From NCBI GenBank assembly GCA_022819745.1, contig JAJEGS010000056.1:62001-126000 (forward strand): a DNA stretch of 64,000 nt, given 5' to 3'. This stretch comes from Candidatus Latescibacterota bacterium (GTDB taxonomy: Bacteria > Latescibacterota > UBA2968 > UBA8231). The notes beneath the pieces were generated by a model. The model worked only from the letters and a program-made list of their open reading frames with translations, searched no databases and had not been told where the DNA came from. The first letter of the stretch is position 1. Every line of letters starts with the position of its first letter. The position numbers and the translations under genes are program-made. Positions 25,795-34,740 of the stretch are shown piece by piece.

Positions 25795-26682
25795 TCAGGA
25801 GGTAGTGGGGGTGGCGGCCCGCACCTGTTCGACTTGGCTGGCGGCATGGTACGAGCTGCGCACCAACGGGCCAGACTCGACGTGGCGAAAGCCCAAGCCG
25901 AGGGCAAAGCGTTGCCACTCCGCAAACTCGTCGGGGTGGACGAAGCGCTCTACGGGCACGTGGTGGGCGGATGGGCTTAGGTATTGGCCCAAGGTCAGAA
26001 TGGCGCAGCCGACATCCGCTAGGTCTTGGATGCTCTGGGCTATTTCTCTTTTGGTCTCGCCGGCCCCTAGCATCATGCCGGACTTGGTGGGGGCAGGACT
26101 CATCTTGCGCGCTCGGTTGAGGAGCTCCAGCGAGCGGCCGTACCGGGCTTGTGGGCGCATGGTGGGGTAGAGGCGAGGCGGCGTCTCGATGTTGTGGTTA
26201 AGAATGTCCGGGCTGGCTTCAAGGACGGTTGCTAGGGCCTGCCAGTCGCCCTTGAAGTCTGGGATCAGGACTTCGACGCTCGTCTCGGGACAAAGGCGAT
26301 GTACTGCCGCGATCGTCCGGGCAAAGATGCGCGCTCCGCCGTCTGGCAGTTCGTCGCGATTGACCGAGGTAATCACCGCGTGCTCTAGCCCGAGGCGGGC
26401 AATGGCTGCGGCGACGCGCTCAGGCTCGCCTTCGTCGAGCCATTGGGGACGACCTGTCTTGATCGCGCAAAATCCGCAGCTGCGGGTGCAGACATCGCCC
26501 AGAATCATAAAGGTCGCCGTGCGCTGGCTCCAGCATTCGCCGATGTTGGGGCAGTGAGCACTCTCGCACACCGTGTTAAGCTGTAAATCGGCGAGCAGGT
26601 TTTTTAGGGCGATGTAATTGGGGTGGCCTGGGGCTTTGGCCTTGAGCCAGGGCGGAAGTCGGCGCTTGGAATTAGATGCCAT
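25795..26682 (-). CDS. lipA: Lipoyl synthase
   Basis: A 295-residue radical-SAM enzyme that inserts two sulfurs into octanoyl groups on carrier proteins. Both cluster motifs are intact: the auxiliary cluster CESAHCPNIGEC (C-x4-C-x5-C) and the radical-SAM CTRSCGFC (C-x3-C-x2-C), plus the C-terminal VRSSYHA motif. Length is normal for the family. Lipoate serves glycine cleavage and 2-oxoacid dehydrogenases; its nearness to the one-carbon module is suggestive but not proof of a link. The kinase-like gene follows 9 bp downstream. Confidence 0.95.
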   Translation of the reverse strand: MASNSKRRLPPWLKAKAPGHPNYIALKNLLADLQLNTVCESAHCPNIGECWSQRTATFMILGDVCTRSCGFCAIKTGRPQWLDEGEPERVAAAIARLGLEHAVITSVNRDELPDGGARIFARTIAAVHRLCPETSVEVLIPDFKGDWQALATVLEASPDILNHNIETPPRLYPTMRPQARYGRSLELLNRARKMSPAPTKSGMMLGAGETKREIAQSIQDLADVGCAILTLGQYLSPSAHHVPVERFVHPDEFAEWQRFALGLGFRHVESGPLVRSSYHAASQVEQVRAATPTTS

Positions 26683-26739
26683 AGGATAGAGGGGAAAAAC
26701 TAAAAGAATAGAATATAATACGACTCCGGCACGCTAATA

Positions 26740-27957
26740 TCAAGACTTGGTGGGTGCTGCGGCTAAGCACGTGCGGCACAGCCCGTACCACAGATAGCCG
26801 AGGGGAATGAGTTTAGTGCTGCGATAGGCGAGGGAAGCGACCGGGCCCCATGTGCGCTCAGGGTCAATCGGCCCATAGACTCCCGGTTCAAGGTCGAAGA
26901 AGACAAAGGGCGTCGGCAGAGCGATAAGAGCAAATATCCACAAGAACTTAGGAGAACCTGAGTGCGCGTACAAAGCTATGAGTACGGGCTGGAGAAAGAC
27001 GTAGTGATGCTCCCAAACGTCTTTGTAAACGAGAAAAAAGGTACACATCCACAGCGCGAGCAGCGGCAGGGCATCGCGGCCGCGATAGGTGGCCATCAGC
27101 GCCGCGACGAGGATGGCGACCTGCGAGCAGTAGATAACTGTGCGGCCCGCCAAAGGGAGGTCGGCGAGGGTTGTCAACTCGGCTAGAGGCCGCTCGGCTA
27201 GTTGGGCCACGACGCTGACTAGCCCGCCTTGCAGCCCGAGGTTGCCCGCATGGGTGAGGGCCCCTTGGACGGGAGCGCCGTAGATATTGGCGGCGAAAAA
27301 AGCCGCCGTGCTATCTGGATGTAACAGGAAGTAAGGCAGCGACGTAAGCAAGCCGGCTAGCAGTCCCAAAACGAGGACGCGCCAGGCGCGAAGCCTTAAA
27401 AGCGCGGGGGCGAGGATTAGGGCGTTGGGTTTGACCAAGAGGGCACCCGCCCAACACAAGCCAGTCGCCCATCTCCGGTCGCTGTGAAGGCCGACGATGA
27501 GCCAAAAGAGCAGCGAGGCCGCCCAGAAGCTGACCTGTCCCATGTAGAGTTCGAGAAAGTAAGGCGAGAACGCCAGCCACATAAACAAGGCCAAGCCCCG
27601 GCGCGGCCCTTCGACCCACCGCCAAGTCAGATAGAGGTTGGCTGCGAGGAAAAGCTCAGTGCAGCAGAGATGGAGAAGGTATGCAGTGAGGGGCTGAAAG
27701 TAGGCGAAAAGACTGGCGACCAAGGCAAAGGCCGGCAGATAGCGGAAGCCGAAGGCACCCGACACTGAGTAGATGTCGCGGCCGTCGGCTAGGGCTTGGC
27801 CCGCCAAATAGAAAACCCCGAAGTCAAAGCCGCGGCGGGTGTGGGAGGCGTCGTTGAAGAGGGGCCGGAGGAGGTCGGTGCCGAGAGCGGCGAGGAAAGC
27901 GGCGTGAATTAAAAGGCCCGCTATGAGGTGGGGAACAGGCCCTCTAAAACACTTCAT
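26740..27957 (-). CDS. GT87-type membrane glycosyltransferase (DUF2029)
   Basis: A 405-residue integral membrane protein with about ten hydrophobic helices. The first loop, RRGFDFGVFYLAGQALADG, and the YSVSGAFGFRYLPAFAL region match the GT87/DUF2029 polyprenyl-phosphate-sugar transferases related to PimE. The ATG at 27957 is chosen; a TTG 18 bp upstream is possible. Such enzymes build lipid-linked or envelope glycans on the outer face of the inner membrane. The gene follows the S41 protease gene by 22 bp on the same strand. Confidence 0.75.
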   Translation of the reverse strand: MKCFRGPVPHLIAGLLIHAAFLAALGTDLLRPLFNDASHTRRGFDFGVFYLAGQALADGRDIYSVSGAFGFRYLPAFALVASLFAYFQPLTAYLLHLCCTELFLAANLYLTWRWVEGPRRGLALFMWLAFSPYFLELYMGQVSFWAASLLFWLIVGLHSDRRWATGLCWAGALLVKPNALILAPALLRLRAWRVLVLGLLAGLLTSLPYFLLHPDSTAAFFAANIYGAPVQGALTHAGNLGLQGGLVSVVAQLAERPLAELTTLADLPLAGRTVIYCSQVAILVAALMATYRGRDALPLLALWMCTFFLVYKDVWEHHYVFLQPVLIALYAHSGSPKFLWIFALIALPTPFVFFDLEPGVYGPIDPERTWGPVASLAYRSTKLIPLGYLWYGLCRTCLAAAPTKS

Positions 27958-27979
27958 ACCGCCGCCAAAATACAAGCTC

Positions 27980-29851
27980 CTACTGGAGATCGCCGCGGCC
28001 GTCTTCTTGGGCGATGGAGTCCTCTTCTGGTGTGCCTATTTCCCCCTTGTCGAACCACATCTGGTACTCGCTCGGGTCGGCGATGATGCGGCGCGCTTCC
28101 AGTACTTGGGGATCCACGGTTACATTGTACGCTTCGGCCACTGGCTCCCCGAATGCTTTTTCGAGGATGGCGAAGGTGAGCCGCCAAGCGATGAGGTCTT
28201 CGTTCTCCTGCCAGTGTTGTTCCTCGATTTTTTCGATTTCGTCGGTCAGGTGGCTGAGCGGTTTGGCGAGCTGGTTGTACTCCTCGTCTTCGGCGACTTT
28301 GTCCAATTCCTCGATTTGGGCTTCGAGGTCGCTGATGTAGTTGAACTCGCGATTTTCGGCAAAGGCGCGGAAGGCCGCTAGATCTTCTGGGCCGACGACG
28401 AAGTCTGGCGTCAGATCGGGGTACTTGAGCCGGTGCTCGCGGGCGTAATAGAAGAATTGGTTGTTGAGGCTGTAGAAGCCGCTAAGCTGCGCGTCGAGGC
28501 GGCTACCACTGCGTCCAGGCACTTCGATGTCTGGGGTGATGCCGCCGCTGCCGCGGACGATGCGCTCGAGCCGGAGGGTCTTAAACTCCTTGTCGTACCC
28601 GCGGACGAGGGTAGAATCCTTGCGCATGCGCTTGTCGATGGAGCGACCCGAAGGCGTGTGCCAAGCGGCCATAGTCAGCTTGAGTTCGGCGCGGTCGTCG
28701 ATGGGGACGATCTGCTGAACGGAGCCCTTGCCCACGGTCGTAGTTCCCAGCACCAGCCCACGGTCCCAGTCTTGGATGGAACCGGCGACGATCTCGGACG
28801 CCGAAGCGGACAGGTGGTTGACCAATACGATGAGGGGGGTATCGCGCAGCAGGGCGTCCTCGCGGGTTATGTACTCGGCAGTTTCGATGCGGCGGCCCTC
28901 GGTAAAGGCCACGAGGCAGTCGCGGGGCAGGAAGAGGTCGGCGGTTTGTACGGCTTCTTCGAGGTAGCCGCCGCCGTTGCGACGCAGGTCGAAGATCAGC
29001 CGCTGCATGCCTTGTTCCTCTAACTCGAGGATGGCGTTGAACACCTCCCGGCTCGACCCCTTTTGGAAGCTGTCGAGCTTGATGTAGCCGGTGTCGTCGG
29101 GGAAGAGGGTGGCGAGGGAGACGCTGTTCATCTGCACTTCTCGACGCTCGATCGTCAGGTCAAAGGGAGTGGGGCGGTCGGCGCGCTCTAAGGTCAGGGT
29201 TACGGAGGTGCCAGGCGTACCGCGCATGCTGTCGGCGGCCACGACGGCCGACATGCCCTTGGTGGAAGTGTTGTTGATCGCAGTGATGAGGTCGCCGGAC
29301 TTGACGCCCGCTAGAGCGGCCGGCGTCTGGTCGTGTAGGAGGCTCCACACCGCAATCGCGCTGTCGGGATAGACGACTTGGATGCGGAAGCCCAGCCCCC
29401 CGTATTTGCCTTGGGTTTGGATGTTGAAATTGTCGAGATTGTGCTTTTCCAAAAACACCGAATAAGGGTCGAGAATTTCCATCATCCCGGCGATGCCAAA
29501 GCGGATTAGCGTGTCCGCGGCCACAGGATAAAAGGCATTCTCGTCGATGGCTTGGGCCATCTGCATGAGGGTGTAGAGATGGTGGTTTAGCTGCCTTTCC
29601 GCGTCTTCACTATCGAGCTGAGCACGAGTGTTGAACGTGTATTCCGAGGCTGGATCCAAGGAGTTGAATATCCCTCGCGCAGCCGCCTGCGCTAGAGAAT
29701 CAGGATGTACTTCTTCAACATAGTACTGGTGAATGATTTTGGCAGTCTTCCACAGCAGGGCTTTGTATTCGTCTTCAACGGAGCGCTCAGCCCGCGAGTC
29801 AGAAGCGAATGCGACGAGGGCGAGCAGCAGCGAAATGCGGAAAATGGACAA
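27980..29851 (-). CDS. C-terminal-processing-type S41 peptidase with PDZ domain
   Basis: A 623-residue exported protease from a TTG start. The signal peptide is about residues 1-22 (MSIFRISLLLALVAFASDSR plus AE). A PDZ domain (GLGFRIQVVYPDSAIAV, GVKSGDLITAINN) precedes the S41 core with the Ser-Lys dyad: NHLSASASEIVAGSIQDWD and GTTTVGKGSVQ. CtpA/Prc-type proteases trim or degrade exported proteins. The C-terminal ~200 residues are helical and acidic. The TTG is preceded by AAGGAG at 6 nt and a strong promoter starts transcription just upstream, so the longer open frame reaching 30088 inside coaX is not translated. Confidence 0.85.
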   Translation of the reverse strand: MSIFRISLLLALVAFASDSRAERSVEDEYKALLWKTAKIIHQYYVEEVHPDSLAQAAARGIFNSLDPASEYTFNTRAQLDSEDAERQLNHHLYTLMQMAQAIDENAFYPVAADTLIRFGIAGMMEILDPYSVFLEKHNLDNFNIQTQGKYGGLGFRIQVVYPDSAIAVWSLLHDQTPAALAGVKSGDLITAINNTSTKGMSAVVAADSMRGTPGTSVTLTLERADRPTPFDLTIERREVQMNSVSLATLFPDDTGYIKLDSFQKGSSREVFNAILELEEQGMQRLIFDLRRNGGGYLEEAVQTADLFLPRDCLVAFTEGRRIETAEYITREDALLRDTPLIVLVNHLSASASEIVAGSIQDWDRGLVLGTTTVGKGSVQQIVPIDDRAELKLTMAAWHTPSGRSIDKRMRKDSTLVRGYDKEFKTLRLERIVRGSGGITPDIEVPGRSGSRLDAQLSGFYSLNNQFFYYAREHRLKYPDLTPDFVVGPEDLAAFRAFAENREFNYISDLEAQIEELDKVAEDEEYNQLAKPLSHLTDEIEKIEEQHWQENEDLIAWRLTFAILEKAFGEPVAEAYNVTVDPQVLEARRIIADPSEYQMWFDKGEIGTPEEDSIAQEDGRGDLQ

Positions 29852-29857
29852 GCGACA

Positions 29858-29863
29858 CTCCTT
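29858..29863 (-). promoter_or_regulatory. Ribosome binding site that fixes the S41 peptidase TTG start
   Basis: The minus strand reads AAGGAG exactly 6 nt before TTG at 29851, and the next residues form a clean signal peptide. The ATG at 29905 has no such site and would put charged residues before the signal sequence. Confidence 0.7.
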
Positions 29864-29903
29864 GGTCAGTAGGGCGCGTTGAGATGCATAATAGAAGCAT
29901 AAC

Positions 29904-29932
29904 ATAATATCAACACGCCTGTACCGCGTCAA
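29904..29932 (-). promoter_or_regulatory. Strong promoter for the S41 peptidase gene
   Basis: The minus strand has TTGACG (29927-29932), a 17-bp spacer, then TATTAT (29904-29909), each 5 of 6 to the consensus. It overlaps the last codons of coaX and predicts a start near 29897, giving a ~45-nt leader ahead of the TTG codon. Confidence 0.6.
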
Positions 29933-30678
29933 GCAGTGCGCCGCCGGTACGCGAGGGCTAAACCGCGCAGTACGAGGTCTGGATCGCACGTGTGGACCGC
30001 GGCGATATGAGGGCGGAGGAGGGGGCCGTCGCCGCCGGTGAGGAAGACTGCAACGGGGGTGTCTAAGGTCGCGGCCATGCGCGTGCAAAGACCCTCGACG
30101 AGCGCGGCCGACCCGTGCAGTGCCCCCGAGCGCAGGCCGTCCGCGGTGTTTTTGCCCAGCAAGGGCGTTGTGGCCGCTAGTTCGACTTGGGGTAGGAAGC
30201 TGGTGTTTGCGCTGAGGGCATTTAATCCGAGGCGCAGCCCTGGGACGATAACACCGCCGCGGAAGGTGCCCTCGGCGTCGATGGCATCGACCGTTAGCGC
30301 GGTGCCGGCATCGACGACCACAACGGCTTGGCCAGCCGGGGCTGCGCGATAGGCGGCTGCGGCCGCTGCGAGGCGGTCAACGCCAATCCGAGCGGGATCG
30401 TCATAGTCAATTTTCAGGCCCCAATCCCACGTGCTGCCAGCTTGGAGGACGGGGCCGGAGGAGAAGTCGCGACAGGCTGCTGCGTACGCAGCCCCCAGTT
30501 CCGCGACGACCGACCCGATGACTGCGCCAATCGGAGGTGTGGCAAGCGCTGCCAGCGGGCGTTGTAGGTCGGCATCGGCCGGGGGGGCCTTGGGGAATTT
30601 GTGGTGACAAACGGTTTCATCCCCGGCCAAAAGACCGATGTCGATACAGGTGTTGCCGATGTCGATGGCCAAGAGCAT
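29929..30678 (-). CDS. coaX: Type III pantothenate kinase
   Basis: A 249-residue CoaX, the first step of coenzyme A synthesis. Family motifs are intact: N-terminal phosphate site AIDIGNTCIDIGL, the substrate/metal segment RIGVDRLAAAAAAYRAAP, and VVVDAGTALTVDAID followed by GGVIVPGLRLGLNAL. Length is normal. It is divergent from the M23 peptidase gene; its 3' end overlaps the promoter of the S41 gene downstream. Confidence 0.93.
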   Translation of the reverse strand: MLLAIDIGNTCIDIGLLAGDETVCHHKFPKAPPADADLQRPLAALATPPIGAVIGSVVAELGAAYAAACRDFSSGPVLQAGSTWDWGLKIDYDDPARIGVDRLAAAAAAYRAAPAGQAVVVVDAGTALTVDAIDAEGTFRGGVIVPGLRLGLNALSANTSFLPQVELAATTPLLGKNTADGLRSGALHGSAALVEGLCTRMAATLDTPVAVFLTGGDGPLLRPHIAAVHTCDPDLVLRGLALAYRRRTA

Positions 30679-30693
30679 GGGGGAATTTGGCGA

Positions 30694-30720
30694 TTGACTT
30701 TCCGTCGTGGAATCTATAAT
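30694..30720 (+). promoter_or_regulatory. Promoter for the M23 peptidase gene
   Basis: TTGACT (30694-30699) and a perfect TATAAT (30715-30720) with a 15-bp spacer; shifting the -35 by one (ATTGAC) gives 16 bp. It lies in the 136-bp AT-rich gap between divergent coaX and the M23 gene and predicts a leader of ~88 nt. Confidence 0.5.
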
Positions 30721-30814
30721 TTAGCTAGGTTTAATTCAAAACAATATCCAATACATACAATCTAACGAATACCTCAAAATTTGCTATCAGTCTAGCAGAC
30801 AGAGGAATATAATT

Positions 30815-31843
30815 ATGAAAATACTTGGTAAGAGTAGAACTTTTATCGTCATTTCCCCGCGCGACGGTCAGATCCACGAGTATAGTTTTTCGCCTCGCGC
30901 CTTAGGGCTGATTCTGCTGGGCGTGTTGGGTTTTGTGGTTGGTGGTGGTTATTACGCCTACACCGAGGGCTTTCATCAATCGAGCGATCAGAAAGTCCTG
31001 CTGGCCTTGCAGGAAGAAAACAAAAACCTCTTGTACAGCTTAGAGCAGACCCGCGAGGAAGTGCAGCAGCTCGGGGAGGCCATGGATCAGCTCAAGGCCA
31101 CGGAAGATAGATTGCGCGCCCACCACGAGATGGAGCCGCTGGAGATAGAGCCACTCGCTGCGGATGGGGAGTTGGGCGGCGTCGGCGGCGTGGAAGATTT
31201 GTCCGAGGAGATCGCGTCCTTGCCGCCGCAAAAGCACTTGATGATGCGCGAGATGAGCGTGCGCATCGACCACCTGAAGCGGATGGTCAACCTACAGGCC
31301 GAGAGCTTTGAGGAAATCGAGCGCAAATTCGAAGAAACAAACGTCCAATACTTGCCCACGATTTTACCCGTCCCCGAGCAGCAGACGTGGCGGTCGTCGC
31401 CCTTTGGCTGGCGCATTGATCCCTTTACCGGGCGTCGGGCCTTCCACCGGGGCGTGGATTTCGCTGGCCGCAAAGGGACGCCCATCTACGCGACGGCGGA
31501 TGGTTTTGTAAGCTACGCCGGGAAGGATAAGTACCTCGGCAATACGATTATTGTTGCCCATCGAAAAAAGGAGCGCGACGAGCAGGGCCAGCCCTATGCG
31601 CGCCAGGGCGGCTACCAGACCGAATACGGCCACTTGGATAGAATTATGGTCGTGCAAGGTCAACAGATAAAGCGCGGGGAGCAGATCGGGACGATGGGTA
31701 ATTCGGGCCGCTCGACCGGCCCGCACCTCCACTACGCGGTGCGCTTGCGGGATCAGCAGTTGAGCAAACACCGAGGATACCAGAACCCAGAAGATTTTAT
31801 CTTCGACAACAGCGGGGACTATATGTGGGCCGCAAGCGAGTGA
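30815..31843 (+). CDS. M23 family cell-wall endopeptidase with coiled coil
   Basis: A 342-residue envelope protein. One transmembrane helix (~residues 30-50) anchors it; residues ~60-175 are coiled coil (YSLEQTREEVQQLGEAMDQL); the C-terminal LytM/M23 domain carries the zinc motifs HRGVDFAG (H-x3-D) and GPHLHYAV (H-x-H) with SSPFGWRIDPFTG. Such proteins cut peptidoglycan crosslinks, or act as division activators when inactive; here the residues are present, so activity is expected. GAGG precedes the ATG, and a clear terminator follows the stop. Confidence 0.9.
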   Translation: MKILGKSRTFIVISPRDGQIHEYSFSPRALGLILLGVLGFVVGGGYYAYTEGFHQSSDQKVLLALQEENKNLLYSLEQTREEVQQLGEAMDQLKATEDRLRAHHEMEPLEIEPLAADGELGGVGGVEDLSEEIASLPPQKHLMMREMSVRIDHLKRMVNLQAESFEEIERKFEETNVQYLPTILPVPEQQTWRSSPFGWRIDPFTGRRAFHRGVDFAGRKGTPIYATADGFVSYAGKDKYLGNTIIVAHRKKERDEQGQPYARQGGYQTEYGHLDRIMVVQGQQIKRGEQIGTMGNSGRSTGPHLHYAVRLRDQQLSKHRGYQNPEDFIFDNSGDYMWAASE

Positions 31844-31867
31844 TTCGAACCTCTACCAAGTACCTAG

Positions 31868-31902
31868 AGACCGGTCCAGCAAACGCGGGCCGGTCTTTTT
31901 TT
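31868..31902 (+). terminator. Rho-independent terminator after the M23 gene
   Basis: A perfect 7-bp stem (AGACCGG / CCGGTCT) with a 15-nt loop and a run of seven T at 31896-31902. It ends 15 bp before the next ATG, so the following gene needs its own promoter or readthrough. Confidence 0.85.
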
Positions 31903-31916
31903 CGGAGTACAGCCGT

Positions 31917-32498
31917 ATGAGCACGCCTATTGAGGGCAAAGTAGCCGCCATTATCGACGACACAACGCTGGTACTCAACGTCGGTAGCGAACAGGGCGTC
32001 CAAGAAGGCATGGCCTTTGCGATTTTCGCCTTGCACGGGGAGATCGCAGACCCAGACAGCGGGCAGTCGCTGGGCCGCTGGGAAGCGGTCAAGGCACGGG
32101 TGGTCGCCACCCACGTGCAGGAACGCCTGTGTACCGTGCGCGCACCGGTGGTTGGCGAGGCACCGGTGGTTGGCGATACCCGGCCTTTGAGCGCGATGAT
32201 GGTCGAGCACTCAGTGGCTCGCGCCCCGGGCCAAGAGCAGTGGCAGCGGCTGGAGGTGCGGGGGGGCGATGTCCGAGGACGGCCTCAGAGTCAGCCCATC
32301 GCCGTGGGCGACGGAGCGCGGTCGCTAATGGCGACTGAGGATCCGAGCGAGGAAGTGGTCGAGGACGATGCGATTAAGTCCACCACTGAGGGCGATGCGA
32401 GCAAGCCGACGGTCGAGGACGATGCAGATAAGCCAGCGGCTGAGGATGATGCGAGTAAGCCTGCAACCGAGGACGATGCGAGTAAGTCCGCCGATTAG
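31917..32498 (+). CDS. FlgT-like domain protein with acidic 9-residue repeat tail
   Basis: A 193-residue protein without a signal peptide. Residues ~1-75 resemble the FlgT C-terminal/CsgG-associated beta domain (VLNVGSEQGVQEGMAFAIF, VKARVVATHVQERLCTV), which also occurs at the end of the CsgG-like protein at 57388. Residues ~149-193 are five 9-residue repeats of the form E-D-D-A-x-K-[SP]-x-x, highly charged and probably disordered. The lptE-like gene begins inside the last repeat, in another frame, overlapping by 23 bp. Function unknown; the repeat number may vary between strains. Confidence 0.6.
   Translation: MSTPIEGKVAAIIDDTTLVLNVGSEQGVQEGMAFAIFALHGEIADPDSGQSLGRWEAVKARVVATHVQERLCTVRAPVVGEAPVVGDTRPLSAMMVEHSVARAPGQEQWQRLEVRGGDVRGRPQSQPIAVGDGARSLMATEDPSEEVVEDDAIKSTTEGDASKPTVEDDADKPAAEDDASKPATEDDASKSAD
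32361..32495 (+). repeat. Five tandem 27-bp coding repeats
   Basis: Five in-frame 27-bp copies (32361, 32388, 32415, 32442, 32469), each beginning GAGGACGATGCG or a close variant. They encode E-[DG]-D-A-x-K-[SP]-x-x. Copy-number change would keep the frame. Several copies contain an ATG in the frame of the downstream lptE-like gene. Confidence 0.85.
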
Positions 32499-32976
32499 AG
32501 CCGCACTGACCGCGCTCTGCATCGGCGGATGTGCTTACTACTCGACCTCCGGTGGCCTGTTGGGCGGCATCCGTAGCATTGGCATCCCCGTGGCTGACAA
32601 CCAGACCTCGGAGTTTGCCGTAGCCGAGCGTCTAACTGAACTCGCCGATTCTCTCTACACTGAAGACGGCCAGTTGCGGGTAGTTGATGAAGAGAGCGCC
32701 GATGCCCTCTTGCAACTGAACGTGATCTCGATTGAAGACCGCCCCCATACTTATACGACAGCCGAGCAGACCGAGCAGTACCGGTTTGCGGTCTTGGTGG
32801 CGGCCGAGCTGGTGAGGGTGGAGGATGGAGAGGTGTTGTTGACCTTGTCCGAGCTAGAGGGATGGGCAACCTATGACGCCGCGCTGGTCGAGGAAGAGGG
32901 GCGGGATCCAGCGATGGAGCGGGCGCTGGACATGGTGCTAGAGGAATTGGTGGACCGGACGACGGCGGGTTGGTAG
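32476..32976 (+). CDS. lptE: LptE-like LPS-assembly lipoprotein
   Basis: A 166-residue lipoprotein: short basic N-terminus, hydrophobic core and lipobox (LCIGGC, Cys at residue 19), then CAYYSTSGGLLGG and a GIPVADNQTSEFAVAERLTE segment, the typical LptE family opening. LptE plugs the LptD barrel for lipopolysaccharide export. The ATG at 32476 lies inside the preceding gene's last repeat; earlier in-frame ATGs in other copies (from 32368) would only lengthen the basic N-terminus. Translation is probably coupled to the upstream gene. Confidence 0.75.
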   Translation: MRVSPPIRAALTALCIGGCAYYSTSGGLLGGIRSIGIPVADNQTSEFAVAERLTELADSLYTEDGQLRVVDEESADALLQLNVISIEDRPHTYTTAEQTEQYRFAVLVAAELVRVEDGEVLLTLSELEGWATYDAALVEEEGRDPAMERALDMVLEELVDRTTAGW

Positions 32977-32991
32977 TTAGTCCACGGCAAA

Positions 32992-34686
32992 TCAATCGGC
33001 GTCCGTTTTTTTTCCTACTACAAAGATCGCTGCAACAATCAGGCATAGTCCCACGACCAAGCCAGTGGTCGGAGTCCAGAGCAGGGTGCTGCCCAAGTAG
33101 CCGCACAACCCGGCGACCGTCATAGTCGTCAGAGCGTAGGGTATCTGGGTGCGAACGTGGGCTAAGTGGTCGCAGGCCGCGGCAATGCTGGAGAGGACGG
33201 TGGTGTCGCTGATGGGGGAGCAATGGTCGCCGAAGATCGCGCCGTCCAATACCGCGGCGGCGACGAGGACCGTCAGCGCTAGTCCGCCCAAGTCGTAGGC
33301 TACTGGGATCATGGTCGGCAAGAGGACGGCCATGGTCGTCCACGAGGTGCCGATGGAGAAGGCTACCACTGCGGCGAGGAGGAAGACGAGGAGGGGAAGG
33401 AAGTGCGGGTCGAGGAAGCCGGAGAGCGCACCGACGATATAGGCCGAAGTCTCGACGGCCTCGCAGGTTTCCTTAATCGCCCAAGCCAAGATCAAAATCA
33501 CCAGCGCATAGGAAAAGCCCGTAATGCCGCTCGCCCAAGTCTTGCCGACTTCCACTAGGCCGAGCGGGCGTCTGGGACTTGCTTCCTCGCGGCGGGTCAG
33601 GGCCAAGATCGCTGCCAGTACCGAGCCAGCTAAGGCGGAGAGGAACATCACTTTAGGCCCGTCGGCATGGGAAAAAACTTGGATCCAGTAGAGCCGGGCG
33701 AAAAAGCCGTGTTCGGCGCGAGCGGTCACCACTGCCGGTGCTTGGCTGGCGTCTAGGTGCATCCCGCCGAGCACGCCAGCGACGACGAGGAGGACGGGGC
33801 CTGCGGCCACGGCCCAATGGGCGCGGAGGCCGGGGTGCTCGGGAAGTTGGGAGGCGTCGCCGGTCATCGGGCGATCTCCCGGCGCGAGGACTTGGCCCGT
33901 TCGCCGGGCGCGCTGTTCGGCTTTGAGCATGGGGCCAAAATCGCGGCCGGCGACAGTGGAGCACAGCACGAAGGCGAGAGTTAGCAGGCAGTAGAAGCGG
34001 GCTGGCAGGGCGCGGAAGAACAACTCGTAGCCGGAAACCCCCGCACCGACTTGCTTCATCGCGCTGTCGAACAGCCCCACCTCAAAGCCGATCCAAGTGC
34101 TGACGACAGCGATGCCGGCCACGGGGGCGGCGGTGGAATCGACGAGAAAGGCCAGTTTTTCGCGCGAGATGCGGAAGCGGTCGGCGATGGGGCGCATGGT
34201 GGTGCCGACGACGAGTGTGTTGGCGTAATCGTCGAAGAAGACCGCCAGCCCCAACAGCGCGGTGGCCAGCCGAGCCGAGCGCACACCAGCGGCTCGGGCG
34301 ACTAACAGGTCGGCGATGCCTCGGGTGCCTCCGGCTAGTGAGATGACGCGCACCATGCCGATGAGCGAGGCGGTGAAGCCGAGGATGAAGAGTTGGAAGG
34401 AGTCGCGCAGCGGGGTCCAGACAAAGTCTATGAGGGCACGTTCTAAGCCGCGGAATGGGATCGCGTAGAGTGGGACGTCTGTCGGCAGGGAGATGAATGC
34501 ACCGCCGACGATTGCCAACCCTAGTCCCAAGATCAGGCGGCCGGTGGCGACGGCGATGAGGATGGCTGCGGCGGGCGGAAAAAGGCTCAGTCCGCTCGTT
34601 GCGCCTTGATCGGGCAGGAGCAGCGCGCCGAGCAGGGCCGCGCCGAGCGCTAGCACTAGGCGGAGAAAGGGAAAGGTGGAGCGCAT
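32992..34686 (-). CDS. NhaC-type Na+/H+ antiporter family protein
   Basis: A 564-residue polytopic protein with about a dozen hydrophobic helices. The VFFDDYANTLVVGTTMRPIA segment, AFLVDSTAAPVAGI and IFGDHCSPISDTTVLSS are typical of NhaC-type ion antiporters. It exchanges sodium for protons or related ions at the inner membrane. The ATG at 34686 is chosen over TTG 34722. It converges on the lptE-like gene with a 15-bp gap. The sodium symporter gene upstream on the same strand fits a sodium-based economy. Confidence 0.85.
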   Translation of the reverse strand: MRSTFPFLRLVLALGAALLGALLLPDQGATSGLSLFPPAAAILIAVATGRLILGLGLAIVGGAFISLPTDVPLYAIPFRGLERALIDFVWTPLRDSFQLFILGFTASLIGMVRVISLAGGTRGIADLLVARAAGVRSARLATALLGLAVFFDDYANTLVVGTTMRPIADRFRISREKLAFLVDSTAAPVAGIAVVSTWIGFEVGLFDSAMKQVGAGVSGYELFFRALPARFYCLLTLAFVLCSTVAGRDFGPMLKAEQRARRTGQVLAPGDRPMTGDASQLPEHPGLRAHWAVAAGPVLLVVAGVLGGMHLDASQAPAVVTARAEHGFFARLYWIQVFSHADGPKVMFLSALAGSVLAAILALTRREEASPRRPLGLVEVGKTWASGITGFSYALVILILAWAIKETCEAVETSAYIVGALSGFLDPHFLPLLVFLLAAVVAFSIGTSWTTMAVLLPTMIPVAYDLGGLALTVLVAAAVLDGAIFGDHCSPISDTTVLSSIAAACDHLAHVRTQIPYALTTMTVAGLCGYLGSTLLWTPTTGLVVGLCLIVAAIFVVGKKTDAD

Positions 34687-34740
34687 CTTATAAGTCGTCC
34701 GAAAATTCCGAGTACGCTCCAAGCAACGTCATCCAGCATC

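Noticed and set aside
31838..31866. tRNA T-loop-like sequence on the minus strand (GGTTCGAATC)
   Set aside because: The flanking bases do not pair as a T-stem and no acceptor or anticodon arm is found; it overlaps the M23 gene stop.
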